DNA from: an uncultured Clostridia bacterium
GTDB lineage: Bacteria > Bacillota > Clostridia > Lachnospirales > Anaerotignaceae
Length of the DNA: 64,000 nucleotides
NCBI GenBank assembly: GCA_944378105.1
Contig: CALWGC010000020.1
Span: 1 to 64,000 of the forward strand
Direction: 5' to 3'
The number at the start of each line of letters is the position of its first letter. The first letter of the stretch is position 1. The position numbers were made by a program, and so were the translations under genes. The notes beneath the pieces were generated by a model. That model made no database searches, was not told the DNA's origin, and worked only from the letters and a program-made list of their open reading frames with translations. Below are positions 9,475 to 17,129 of the stretch, piece after piece.

Positions 9475-9707
9475 CAAGCAATTAAGTCTGCGGACTGAAT
9501 GTCATATAACCGAGACAACTGGCGCAAAATCTGTGCCTGTTTGCTGCTTTCTCCCACAACGGTGACGCCAATGGAAGCCATATCGGCCGTTAAGCTTTCA
9601 AAAAACAGCGTTTTGATGGAAAAACCTCTTTTATGCAATTCTGCGGTAATCCGCATGATCAAATCTTCTGCATTATTGGCGGTTAAACGAATTTGAATGG
9701 TTTCCAT
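9471..9707 (-). CDS. ilvN: Acetolactate synthase small (regulatory) subunit, ACT domain only
   Basis: The 78-residue protein is a single ACT domain (IQIRLTANNAEDLIMRITAELHKRGFSI) of the kind that binds valine and regulates acetolactate synthase. It is shorter than the roughly 160-residue IlvH type and resembles compact IlvN/IlvM proteins. It lies between ilvB and ilvC; the ATG at 9707 follows GAGGAGG. Valine inhibition is the family expectation, not visible directly. A predicted ilvC promoter overlaps its stop. Confidence 0.85.
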   Translation of the reverse strand: METIQIRLTANNAEDLIMRITAELHKRGFSIKTLFFESLTADMASIGVTVVGESSKQAQILRQLSRLYDIQSADLIAC

Positions 9708-9729
9708 AAAGCATCCTCCTCTTTATCTA

Positions 9730-11403
9730 TCAACAACTTGTGGGAATATCTTTTTCTTCGATTCTATCTTCCACGGCCCCGTTGGGTGGAATCATGGGTA
9801 AGGCATGCTGTTTTTCAGCAATTCTGCAATCGATCACCGTTGGGCCCTGATTTGCTCTTGTTTTTTTGTATACTTCCTCAAAAGTTTCCATGTCACTGAC
9901 TTGGTATCCGTCTGCCCCCATGGCCCGGGCCAGGGCTGCAAAGTCAGTGGTAAATTGTAATTCGGTGGAGAATCGGCGGCCATCGCAGAAACAATCTTGC
10001 AGCTGCCGGATCATCCCTAACCCCCCGTTATTGAGTACCAACACCGTCACCGGAATCTGGTTTCTGACGGCGGTGGTCACTTCCTGCATGTTCATGGTAA
10101 AGCTGCCGTCCCCTGTCACCAGTAAGCTTTGGCCCTTTGTGGCAACGCTGGCGCCGATGGCAGCGCCCATACCGTATCCCATGGTACCAAATCCGCCGCT
10201 GGTTAAGTGGGCGCCCGGGGTGCGGAAAGAATAATATTTGGAAGTCCACATCTGATGCTGCCCCACATCGGTGGAAACAGGCACTGTGTCTTCGGTCATC
10301 TGCCGCAGGGCTTCTAAAATCCGTTTTGGCGTGAACCCTTCTTTTTCTTCTTCGGCAAAGGTGGTTTGGATGGTTTTGATTTCCTCCTCCCACTGGGGTA
10401 TGGTTTTTTCTTCCACCAACAAGATCAGCGCTTCCAGTGCCCCTTTCATATCCCCCGTCAGTTCGATGTCGGCAGGAATCACTTTTCCCAGTTCCGCTTC
10501 ATCCACATCCATGTGAATAATTTTTGCGTTTCTGGCGAAGGCTTCTCGGTTGCCGGTGCCCCGGTCGGAAAACCGGGTGCCAATGGCTAAGAGTACATCA
10601 GCTTTTGCGATGGCTTGGTTGGCTGCCATCTTGCCGTACATCCCGGCCATACCTAAGTTTTTGCTGTGTTCCAACTCCATGGCCGAAATCCCCATCATGG
10701 AGAAGGCAACATAGGCGCCGCTTTTTTCTACCAACTTTCTCACCAGGTGTGCCGTTTTGCTGCGGATGACACCGCCGCCACAGTAGATCATGGGCCGTTT
10801 GGCTTGATTAAACAGCGCTGCTGCCTGTTGGATCTGCTCTGCTTCCACCTGCTCTGCTTCTTCTGGTTTTACTTTTTCTGCCGGTTCAAAGGAACAGACG
10901 GCTTTTTGAATGTCGTGGGGGATATCCACCAACACCGGCCCTGGCCGGCCGCTTTGGGCGATGCGGAACGCATTTCGCATGGTCTGGGCCAGTTTTTTGA
11001 TATCCTTGACAAAGAAGCTATATTTGGTCACGGCTAAGGTTAAGCTTGCCGTATCGATCTCTTGAAAACTGTCGGTACCAACGCTGGTGGTGGGTACGGA
11101 ACCGGTGATGGCCACCAGCGGAATGGAGTCTGCATAGGCGGTGGCCAATCCAGTTACGATGTTGGTGGCTCCTGGCCCCGATGTGGCGACGACCACGCCA
11201 ATTCCTTTCCCTGCTCTGGAATATCCGTCTGCCGCATGGACAGCGCCCTGTTCATGGGCGGTTAAGATATGCCGAATTCCTTTTTTGTTTTCTCTTAACT
11301 TATCATATAAACTGAGCACGTTTCCGCCGGGGTATCCAAACACCGTTGTCGTCTGCTGCTCTGCCAATACCTCCAGAACGATTTCACTGCCTGTCAGAAG
11401 CAT
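9730..11403 (-). CDS. ilvB: Acetolactate synthase large (catalytic) subunit
   Basis: This 557-residue thiamine-diphosphate enzyme condenses pyruvate with pyruvate or 2-oxobutyrate, the first common step of branched-chain amino acid synthesis. Visible are the N-terminal GYPGGNVLSLYDKL with catalytic Glu in AHEQGAVHAADGYSR. The FAD/central domain contains IGTRFSDRGTGN, and the ThDP motif is GDGSFTMNMQEVTT...NNGG. I chose the ATG at 11403 because it follows GGAGGTGA; the upstream in-frame region belongs to the leader. The gene lies behind a Val/Leu-rich leader peptide and a terminator hairpin, the arrangement of translation-coupled attenuation. Confidence 0.97.
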   Translation of the reverse strand: MLLTGSEIVLEVLAEQQTTTVFGYPGGNVLSLYDKLRENKKGIRHILTAHEQGAVHAADGYSRAGKGIGVVVATSGPGATNIVTGLATAYADSIPLVAITGSVPTTSVGTDSFQEIDTASLTLAVTKYSFFVKDIKKLAQTMRNAFRIAQSGRPGPVLVDIPHDIQKAVCSFEPAEKVKPEEAEQVEAEQIQQAAALFNQAKRPMIYCGGGVIRSKTAHLVRKLVEKSGAYVAFSMMGISAMELEHSKNLGMAGMYGKMAANQAIAKADVLLAIGTRFSDRGTGNREAFARNAKIIHMDVDEAELGKVIPADIELTGDMKGALEALILLVEEKTIPQWEEEIKTIQTTFAEEEKEGFTPKRILEALRQMTEDTVPVSTDVGQHQMWTSKYYSFRTPGAHLTSGGFGTMGYGMGAAIGASVATKGQSLLVTGDGSFTMNMQEVTTAVRNQIPVTVLVLNNGGLGMIRQLQDCFCDGRRFSTELQFTTDFAALARAMGADGYQVSDMETFEEVYKKTRANQGPTVIDCRIAEKQHALPMIPPNGAVEDRIEEKDIPTSC

Positions 11404-11426
11404 GGCCCTCACCTCCGTTTCGATAT

Positions 11427-11461
11427 AAAAAAAAGCTGTACAGTTATCCACTGTACAGCTT
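11427..11461 (-). terminator. Attenuator terminator before ilvB
   Basis: Read on the minus strand, AGCTGTACAGT and ACTGTACAGCT form an 11-bp perfect stem around a five-base loop, followed by eight T. It lies between the leader peptide stop and the ilvB ribosome site, so it would stop transcription before ilvB unless an alternative structure forms. Confidence 0.85.
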
Positions 11462-11494
11462 AGCCTCTCGGTCAAGTTCTGTTTTGGTTGAGCG

Positions 11495-11623
11495 TCATCC
11501 TTGCGCTCCGTTCAGCGAATAACATTTTTGTGTAGCAAAAAGAACCTTATCCAGGAGAATAAGGCTGAGGAGGACGACGAGGACCAGTACGTTATGTTGT
11601 TTTTGGTTGGTGGTTGTAAACAT
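11495..11623 (-). CDS. ilv operon leader peptide (branched-chain codon-rich)
   Basis: The 42-codon reading frame starts at ATG 11623 after AAAGGAGG with nine-base spacing. Residues 12-24 are VLVLVVLLSLILL, a run of Val, Leu and Ile codons, and DKVLF follows. This is the hallmark of a leader that senses charged Val/Leu/Ile tRNA: ribosome stalling at these codons would favour an antiterminator. A CCTTAT/ATAAGG pairing lies inside the control codons, and a GAGCG/CGCTC pairing spans the stop. The terminator at 11427-11461 follows. No T-box consensus (AGGGTGGNACCGCG) is present. Confidence 0.85.
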   Translation of the reverse strand: MFTTTNQKQHNVLVLVVLLSLILLDKVLFATQKCYSLNGAQG

Positions 11624-11672
11624 GGCGCTCGGCCTCCTTTCGCTGAAATCTTTAAAACTTAATGTTGTAGAT

Positions 11673-11701
11673 ATTTTAGTACCGGATTGTATAAAAGTCA
11701 A
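11673..11701 (-). promoter_or_regulatory. Promoter of the ilv leader operon
   Basis: TTGACT and TAAAAT lie on the minus strand with a 17-base spacer. The predicted start, about base 11666, leaves a short leader before the peptide ATG at 11623. Confidence 0.7.
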
Positions 11702-12025
11702 TACATTCTATTCAATTTTTCTGATTTTAGCATATTTTTATAATGAAATACCGCAATATTCTTTATTTTTTGTTTTTTCTCACAAGACATTTGTTCTGCT
11801 GTCTGACCACCGTACCATAAAAACTTGTTTTATTTTCAGTACATATCCTTCGGTTTGTCTTGTTCAACCGTCGTTTTTTGACGAATAAACGCTCTTTTTT
11901 TCGTTTGGAACACAAAAATCGATCCGAAAACAAGTTCAAAAAGAAACCCTTGCTTCTCTTTTCTATGAGTCCTTCTTGCCACTTGTGACCGTTCTCTTTC
12001 AAAAAATAGCTTTCGTAAAAATAAA
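11702..12025. other. Gene-free AT-rich spacer
   Basis: About 320 bases separate the ilv promoter from the terminator of the second symporter operon. Overlapping minus-strand frames here are Lys/Phe-rich, lack ribosome sites and look like chance frames. I see no RNA or repeat. Confidence 0.5.
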
Positions 12026-12063
12026 ATAGCTGAAATCTCTTGGATTCCAAGGATTTCAGCTAT
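12026..12063 (-). terminator. Terminator of the second symporter operon, palindrome-family copy 2
   Basis: ATAGCTGAAATC pairs with GATTTCAGCTAT around a CTTGG/CCAAG inner stem, with T-rich flanks on both strands. It lies just beyond the symporter stop. Confidence 0.8.
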
Positions 12064-12107
12064 CTTTGTTTTTTTAGGAAACTGCGCCAAGGGGCAACTT
12101 CCTGCTT

Positions 12108-13571
12108 TTATTCTGTTTCAAAAAAGTCGTTGATGGCATCAATGATTTCTCCCGTATAGGCGTCTGCTGTGGTGCAAAGAGAAACAACCACAAACACCAC
12201 CAGAGAAATGGCCATGCTCCAAAGCCCGGCGCTAAAGCCCAGCGGCGAAACTTTCAGCACAAACGTCAACAATACCATCAGCACTTCCCCAATGAGAATG
12301 GAGGAGACGGCGGCCTGCTTGGTTGCTTTTTTCCAATACATGCCGCCGATGATGGTTGGTACCAATACGCCAACGCCGCTGTTGGCCAAGTTCAACAAAT
12401 CGCTCAAGGCACTTGGTTTTAACAATGCAAAAATAACAGAAATCAATCCAAAGACCAGCACACCAATTTTGGCCACGGCATACATCTTTGTTTCGTCGGC
12501 ATTTTGATTGATATATTTTTTGTATACGTCGGTAGAGATCATGGTGCTGGCTGCATGGAGTTGGGAGTCCCCGGTGGACATGGCCGCCGCCAAAGCGCCA
12601 GAAATGACCAAAGAAGCAAACACCAATGGCGTATATTTTAACAGCAATTCTGGGAAAACCGTGTCGGCCGAAGCCAAATCTGGCAGCAAAATGCGGCCAA
12701 TGAAGGAAACGCAAGGCGTAAAGACATAAATACTGGTCAGATAAACGGAAGAGAACACGGCCGACCATTTCATCACCCGCAGGCTTTTGCCGGCAAAAAA
12801 GCGCAGCGAAATTTGCGGGAACATCATCATACCAAAGGTGATGACCAACCACCGCGACAGCCAGTCTTGCGGCGTACAGACACCGTTTGGCCCAGGCAGT
12901 GTAAATAATTGGGGTGCCGCTTCATAAGCTGCCTCATAGGCTGCAGAAACAGAAGGGAAGTTGGCTTTGATGACCCAAAGGGCGCCACCCAAAAGCCCAA
13001 TCCACATGAAAACCCCTTGGGCCGCGTCGGTGATGGCCACACCTTTCATACCGCCCATCCAAACCAAAATAATCATAATAACGAAGAATAAAATGGCGCC
13101 TACCGTATAGCTCAGCTTTCCGCCGCTGATGGTAGTAAAAATATAGCTGCACCCAATGGCCTGCATGGCCACATAAGGCACCGTAAAGACCATGGTAATG
13201 GCCGTTACCAATAACCCAACCGCACCCGACTGATACACGTCAGAGGCATAGTCCGATACCGATAAATAGCCACATTTTTTGCCCAAAAACCAGATTCTTC
13301 TGCCCCAAACCCAGAACAATACGCCGGGCAGTACTGTCCAAAGGCCATTGACCCACCAGCCAATGCCATTGGTGTAAATAAATCCGCCAGCGCCCATAAA
13401 CGCATAGGCACTATGATAGGTGGCGCTGAAGGTCAGCGTCAAAACAAAAATCCCAAGACCGCCGCCGGTGGCAAAGTCCTTGATGTTTTTCTCATCCCGC
13501 TTGGATGCGTACAGCGCAATGCCCAACAGCACCAGCATATAGATAATCAGGATACCTAAACCCAAATTCAT
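12108..13571 (-). CDS. Sodium:solute symporter (SSS family, PanF-like)
   Basis: The 487-residue membrane protein has about thirteen hydrophobic segments. SSS signatures include GGGLGIFVLTLTFSATYHSAYAF in the TM2 region, MGGMKGVAITDAAQGVFMW, and SGALAAAMSTGDSQLHAAS. The overall type resembles the PanF/YhjB group, which is often paired with a small DUF997/DUF3311 protein, as here. It is third after a creatininase-family gene and the small protein, so it probably imports the substrate of that hydrolase or a related ureido compound. That link is inference. The ATG at 13571 follows GGGAGG. Confidence 0.85.
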   Translation of the reverse strand: MNLGLGILIIYMLVLLGIALYASKRDEKNIKDFATGGGLGIFVLTLTFSATYHSAYAFMGAGGFIYTNGIGWWVNGLWTVLPGVLFWVWGRRIWFLGKKCGYLSVSDYASDVYQSGAVGLLVTAITMVFTVPYVAMQAIGCSYIFTTISGGKLSYTVGAILFFVIMIILVWMGGMKGVAITDAAQGVFMWIGLLGGALWVIKANFPSVSAAYEAAYEAAPQLFTLPGPNGVCTPQDWLSRWLVITFGMMMFPQISLRFFAGKSLRVMKWSAVFSSVYLTSIYVFTPCVSFIGRILLPDLASADTVFPELLLKYTPLVFASLVISGALAAAMSTGDSQLHAASTMISTDVYKKYINQNADETKMYAVAKIGVLVFGLISVIFALLKPSALSDLLNLANSGVGVLVPTIIGGMYWKKATKQAAVSSILIGEVLMVLLTFVLKVSPLGFSAGLWSMAISLVVFVVVSLCTTADAYTGEIIDAINDFFETE

Positions 13572-13589
13572 ACTCCGCTTCCTCCCTTC

Positions 13590-13856
13590 TTATCTTTTTC
13601 TTTTCATCGGTGTAATTTCTTTTTTATCCTGGGAGCAGTCCCAGCTTTTTAACTTCCATGCGCAAAACAGAAAATCTACAATCATGACCACATACCAAAA
13701 TTCCAGCCAAACATACATCGTCGGCCAGCCAAATGTCAGTGGGTGATCGATGCAATACTCATTAAACCAATATAAAATGGGAGGATTGACCATCAGCACC
13801 GATACCACCAAAATGAGGTAAAACCAAAAGGTGTCTTTCTTTGTTTTTTTCCCCAT
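13590..13856 (-). CDS. Small DUF3311-like membrane protein, symporter partner
   Basis: The 88-residue protein has two hydrophobic segments (FYLILVVSVLMVNPPILYWF and VWLEFWYVVMIVDFLFCAW) separated by a FGWPTMY turn, and a Lys/Arg-rich tail. This is the layout of DUF3311/DUF997 (YhdT-type) proteins encoded next to SSS transporters. The ATG at 13856 follows AAAGGAG. It lies 18 bases before the symporter, so the two are probably made together as an accessory and a transporter. Function is inferred only from this pairing. Confidence 0.7.
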   Translation of the reverse strand: MGKKTKKDTFWFYLILVVSVLMVNPPILYWFNEYCIDHPLTFGWPTMYVWLEFWYVVMIVDFLFCAWKLKSWDCSQDKKEITPMKRKR

Positions 13857-14056
13857 AAGGCAAGCGCTCCTTTCCAAATTTCTTATTTCCTGATTCCTTC
13901 CAAATTCTTTTCATCCATCTATAGAAAATGGCTCCTGCAACCGCTCTGTCGCTCCCCAAGGCCAGGCTTCTTTCGTCTCTCCTGGTTGTCTTCTTTTTGG
14001 CCAATGGCCCATTGCTGTCTCGTTTTTTGGTTGCAGAGACCAATTCCTTTCCTTTT

Positions 14057-14848
14057 TTATGCCTTCTCCTGTAACCGACGTACCACCGTCACCAAACGTT
14101 CCACCAAATGGTCGTGGTATACTTTTCCTTTTTCCACGTCGGATTTCGAAGGTTCGCCTGTGGTGCCGCCTGCAATTTTTGCATTTTCCAAGGCATGGCT
14201 ATAGGCACTTGGCACATAGCATAACGTATCATGGGTATAAGCCGGATCCACCGAATAGAGATCCTGTGGCTTGATCGGGTTATCTTTTGCTTTTTCCAAA
14301 TGTACCAAATCCGGGTACCGATACATCATATGGCTGGTTTCCACCTCTTCGGCATGTCCCACAGGACCAAACCCAAGTTTTTCCACAATGTCTTTAGACA
14401 TATAGGCCGGGTCAAAAATTTGTACCGTAATCCCCAATTCCCGCTGGGCTTTTTCGGCTGCCATCTGCATCCAAATGATATTGACAATGCGGTGACCGTT
14501 GATCATCACCACTTTTGTGATGCCATGGGCTTTTAACGAAGCCATGATATCATACGTCAAATCCATCAGCACCTCTGGCCGGATGGTGATGGTGCCTGGA
14601 CGAACCATATGGTGTGGGCTCCAGCCAAACCAAACCGGTGGCACCAACAGTGCATTGGTCTTTTCTGCCGCACATTCGGCCAATGTAATGGCGACATAGC
14701 TATCTGTGCCCACCGGCAAATGGAACCCGTGCTGTTCCACACTGCCCACCGGCAAAATGGCAACCTCCTTGCTTTCTTTGATGGCCTCTGCCGCTTCTTC
14801 CCAGCTTTTTGTTTGCAACCAATGACTCATGTAACCTACCTCCTTCAT
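14057..14848 (-). CDS. Creatininase-family amidohydrolase
   Basis: The 263-residue protein has creatininase-family motifs. VAILPVGSVEQHGFHLPVGTDS carries the metal-binding Glu/His/Asp set, VVMINGHRIVN is a form of the NGHGGN motif, and HAEEVETSHMM holds the C-terminal Glu cluster. Family members hydrolyse creatinine or cyclic amides with Zn2+/Mn2+; others make mycofactocin or riboflavin precursors. The NGHRIVN variant departs from the usual NGHGGN, so the substrate may not be creatinine. It heads an operon with a DUF3311-like protein and a symporter and is divergent from a Crp/Fnr regulator. The ATG chosen at 14848 opens MKEVGYMSH; an ATG at 14830 (MSHWLQTK), preceded by GGAGGTAGG, is a strong alternative. 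Confidence 0.8.
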   Translation of the reverse strand: MKEVGYMSHWLQTKSWEEAAEAIKESKEVAILPVGSVEQHGFHLPVGTDSYVAITLAECAAEKTNALLVPPVWFGWSPHHMVRPGTITIRPEVLMDLTYDIMASLKAHGITKVVMINGHRIVNIIWMQMAAEKAQRELGITVQIFDPAYMSKDIVEKLGFGPVGHAEEVETSHMMYRYPDLVHLEKAKDNPIKPQDLYSVDPAYTHDTLCYVPSAYSHALENAKIAGGTTGEPSKSDVEKGKVYHDHLVERLVTVVRRLQEKA

Positions 14849-14895
14849 AGTTTATGGACATTCGTCAGTTTCTCACGGACATCCAAGGGTAAAAA

Positions 14896-14924
14896 AAATA
14901 AAACCTACGTTTACTTTATGCCAA
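14896..14924 (-). promoter_or_regulatory. Candidate promoter of the creatininase operon
   Basis: TTGGCA and TTATTT are spaced by 17 bases on the minus strand. The weak -10 fits an activator-dependent promoter. The palindrome at 14941-14954 is centred about 59 bases upstream of the predicted start. Confidence 0.45.
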
Positions 14925-14940
14925 AGCGGCAGAAAAAAAA

Positions 14941-14954
14941 GTGTTCTGGAACAC
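14941..14954. promoter_or_regulatory. Palindromic site, candidate Crp/Fnr-family operator
   Basis: GTGTTC-TG-GAACAC is a six-base perfect inverted repeat flanked by A and T runs. It lies between the divergent creatininase and Crp/Fnr genes, close to the class I activator distance from the creatininase promoter. It is not a canonical FNR or CRP box. Confidence 0.45.
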
Positions 14955-14990
14955 ATTTTTTTGAAAAATTCCTTCTTTTTTGCTCTTGAA

Positions 14991-15019
14991 TTGCAAAAAA
15001 TACAAAATTACACTACAAT
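14991..15019 (+). promoter_or_regulatory. Promoter of the Crp/Fnr regulator gene
   Basis: TTGCAA and TACAAT have a 17-base spacer, about 37 bases before the GTG start. Confidence 0.55.
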
Positions 15020-15055
15020 AAAACAAATGGCAAACAACGAGAGGGGACAAACGCC

Positions 15056-15739
15056 GTGCAAACCTTTACCGAAAAACAAATTTATGCCCGTTATCGTCAA
15101 AAACTGCAATCCTTGCTGGAAGGAACGGGCGTAGAACAGCACTTTCATAAAAACGACGTCATCGAACTGAGCGGAGATAAAGCATCTTATGTCTACCTCA
15201 TCAAAAAAGGCTGTGTCAAACAATGTTTCATCAACCCCGTCGGCGCCAGCAAAATTTTATTGCTGCTGCATCCCGGTGATCTATTTGGGGAGGTGACACT
15301 GCTGCACGGAGACGAAAACTATGTCTCCAGCATCGCCCACAGTGATCTTTGCACTGAACGCATTGCCGCCAAAACCTTTTGGGACCTGGCCCAACAAGAA
15401 CCTTTGCTCTTTGAATACCTTTCGGCCATGCTGGCTTGTAAACTGCGCATCACCATGGCCCAAGTCTATGATTCCTCGTTTCATACCACAGCCCAGCGCC
15501 TGCAACATCTTCTGCTGCGCCTTTCGGTGCAAAGCGGCATTACCCAAGCCGATGGCATCCGCCTTTCGGAGCGGTTTACCCATGAAGATTTTGCCCAAAT
15601 GATTTCCGCCGGGCGCAGCACCGTTACCAAGCTTTTAAAAACCTTTGCATCGCAAGGCTATATCCGCCTGGAAGAGCGCACCATCGTCGTCCTTCCGGCC
15701 TTGGAAGAAGCCTGTCAAACCACATCCACCCAACCATAA
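15056..15739 (+). CDS. Crp/Fnr-family transcriptional regulator
   Basis: The 227-residue protein has an N-terminal cyclic-nucleotide-binding-like beta barrel (FHKNDVIELSGDKASYVYLIKKGCVKQ, HPGDLFGEVTLLHG). A dimer helix and a C-terminal winged helix (RFTHEDFAQMISAGRSTVTKLLKTFASQG) follow. No N-terminal cysteine cluster is seen, so an oxygen-sensing iron-sulfur centre of the Fnr type is unlikely. The GTG at 15056 follows GAGGGG and is the only well-placed start. It is divergent from the creatininase operon and probably controls it. A HAD phosphatase gene follows after 11 bases in the same operon. The effector is unknown. Confidence 0.85.
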   Translation: MQTFTEKQIYARYRQKLQSLLEGTGVEQHFHKNDVIELSGDKASYVYLIKKGCVKQCFINPVGASKILLLLHPGDLFGEVTLLHGDENYVSSIAHSDLCTERIAAKTFWDLAQQEPLLFEYLSAMLACKLRITMAQVYDSSFHTTAQRLQHLLLRLSVQSGITQADGIRLSERFTHEDFAQMISAGRSTVTKLLKTFASQGYIRLEERTIVVLPALEEACQTTSTQP

Positions 15740-15750
15740 GGAGGTGCTTT

Positions 15751-16629
15751 ATGGAATTTTTGCGAAAAGAAAAAGGCAGCCGGCCAGTGGTTGCCATCTG
15801 CTATGACTTTGATAAAACCCTATCTCCCGACGATATGCAGTCCCAAGGGCTGATTCAAGACTTGGGCCTTTCCATCGAAGACTTCTGGCGCCTCTCCAAC
15901 GCCCTGGCCGATGAAAACGCCATGGACCGCAACTTGGCCTATATGTACCAAATCTTAAAACACGGCCGCTTTACCCGAGACATCTTTGCCTCCTATGGCA
16001 GCCGTGTCTCCTTTTTCCCCGGTGTGACCGATTGGTTTGGCCGAATCCGTGCCTATGGCCACGCTTTGGGGCTTACGGTGGAACATTATATCATCTCCTC
16101 TGGTCTGGAAGAAATGATTGCCGGTTCTTCCATCGCCCATGAATTTGAAAAAATCTATGCCAGCTCCTTTTTCTATGACGAAAAAGGCTATGCCTGCTGG
16201 CCGGCCCAGGCCATCAACTACACCGGAAAAACCCAATTCCTGTTCCGCATCGAAAAGGGCTGCCTGAATAGCAACGACCCCTTTGTCAATGTCCACCTGC
16301 CTTCCGACAAACTGCGGGTGCCTTTTCGCAATTTTCTCTACATCGGCGACAGCGACACCGACATCCCTTGTATGCGCCTCATCACCAAAAACGGCGGCCA
16401 CTCCATCGGGGTCTATGACCCCCAAACAGAAGATAAGTCCAAAGTCTATGCCATGCGCCGCCAAGAGCGCATCCGCTATTTTGTCCCCGCCGACTATCGC
16501 CCTTCTTCTCCTTTGGACCAACTGGTCAAACAAATTTTAACCCAAACGGCAGCCTTTGAACAGCTGGAACAACAGGCCATCCAAAACGCCAAAGAAAGCG
16601 CCCAGGCCCTCTCTTCTCCAACGCCATAA
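15751..16629 (+). CDS. HAD family phosphatase (phosphoserine phosphatase-like)
   Basis: The 292-residue protein carries HAD motifs. Motif I is CYDFDKTLSPDD, motif II is the IISSGLEEMI segment, and the motif IV acidic pair is in YIGDSDTDIPCM. The SerB-like YDFDKTL start and cap region fit a small-molecule phosphatase, but the substrate is unknown. It has an unusual basic C-terminal extension rich in Gln and Ala. The ATG at 15751 follows AAGGAGG, eleven bases after the Crp/Fnr stop, so the two are co-transcribed. Confidence 0.8.
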   Translation: MEFLRKEKGSRPVVAICYDFDKTLSPDDMQSQGLIQDLGLSIEDFWRLSNALADENAMDRNLAYMYQILKHGRFTRDIFASYGSRVSFFPGVTDWFGRIRAYGHALGLTVEHYIISSGLEEMIAGSSIAHEFEKIYASSFFYDEKGYACWPAQAINYTGKTQFLFRIEKGCLNSNDPFVNVHLPSDKLRVPFRNFLYIGDSDTDIPCMRLITKNGGHSIGVYDPQTEDKSKVYAMRRQERIRYFVPADYRPSSPLDQLVKQILTQTAAFEQLEQQAIQNAKESAQALSSPTP

Positions 16630-16683
16630 CCTCTTTTTCCTTCGCCAACGCGAAGGATTTTTTGTATCGAGGAAAAAACCCCA

Positions 16684-16712
16684 TTGACAAAAACGGCTCT
16701 TTGTTTTATATT
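16684..16712 (+). promoter_or_regulatory. Promoter of the GntR/ABC operon
   Basis: TTGACA and TATATT are separated by 17 bases. The -10 is immediately followed by, and overlaps by two bases, a perfect inverted repeat that would cover the transcription start. Confidence 0.8.
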
Positions 16713-16732
16713 GTATTAAGACAGTAATACAA
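16711..16732. promoter_or_regulatory. Operator for the YtrA-type GntR repressor
   Basis: TTGTATTA-N6-TAATACAA is a perfect eight-base inverted repeat just downstream of the -10. Its place and symmetry match YtrA-subfamily sites, so the operon is probably autorepressed by the GntR protein encoded next. A related AATAATACAA follows it. Confidence 0.8.
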
Positions 16733-16763
16733 TAATACAAGTAAAAAGAAAGGAGGTCGCTCC

Positions 16764-17129
16764 ATGCAGTGGAACTTAACCGAGGATCGACCCATCTATC
16801 TCCAGCTGGCCGAACAACTGACCCAACGCATTGCCTCCGGCCGCTATCCAAGCGGCGGCCGGATTCCACCCGTGCGGGACTTGGCCGCCGAAGCCGGCGT
16901 CAATCCCAACACCATGCAACGGGCCCTATCCCAGTTGGAACAAGAAGGTTTGATCGTGACCAATCGCACCGCCGGGCGCACCGTGACGGAGGATACCTCC
17001 ATCATCTCTGCCGTGCGGGAGCGCCTGGCCCAAACCCATATCGATCAATATTTTTTTCAAATGACCACCTTAGGCTATGGTACCCAAGAAGCCATTGACC
17101 TGTTGGTAAAAAGGAGGAATACCCCATGA
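16764..17129 (+). CDS. GntR-family repressor, YtrA subfamily
   Basis: The 121-residue protein has an N-terminal winged helix (PIYLQLAEQLTQRIASGRYPSGGRIPPVRDLAAEAGVNPNTMQRALSQLE, abbreviated region residues 10-58) and a short C-terminal helix pair, the size and form of the YtrA subfamily. These usually control an adjacent ABC transporter and sense cell-envelope stress or antibiotics. The ATG at 16764 follows AAAGGAGG. Its stop overlaps the ATP-binding gene start as ATGA. A perfect palindrome over its promoter suggests autorepression. Confidence 0.9.
   Translation: MQWNLTEDRPIYLQLAEQLTQRIASGRYPSGGRIPPVRDLAAEAGVNPNTMQRALSQLEQEGLIVTNRTAGRTVTEDTSIISAVRERLAQTHIDQYFFQMTTLGYGTQEAIDLLVKRRNTP

Noticed and set aside
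11462..11660. Possible T-box riboswitch before ilvB
   Set aside because: The AGGGTGGNACCGCG box is absent, while a translated leader peptide and a terminator explain the region.
11763..12090. Two overlapping Lys/Phe-rich frames upstream of the ilv promoter
   Set aside because: They cross a terminator, lack a ribosome site, and use AT-biased codons unlike real genes nearby.
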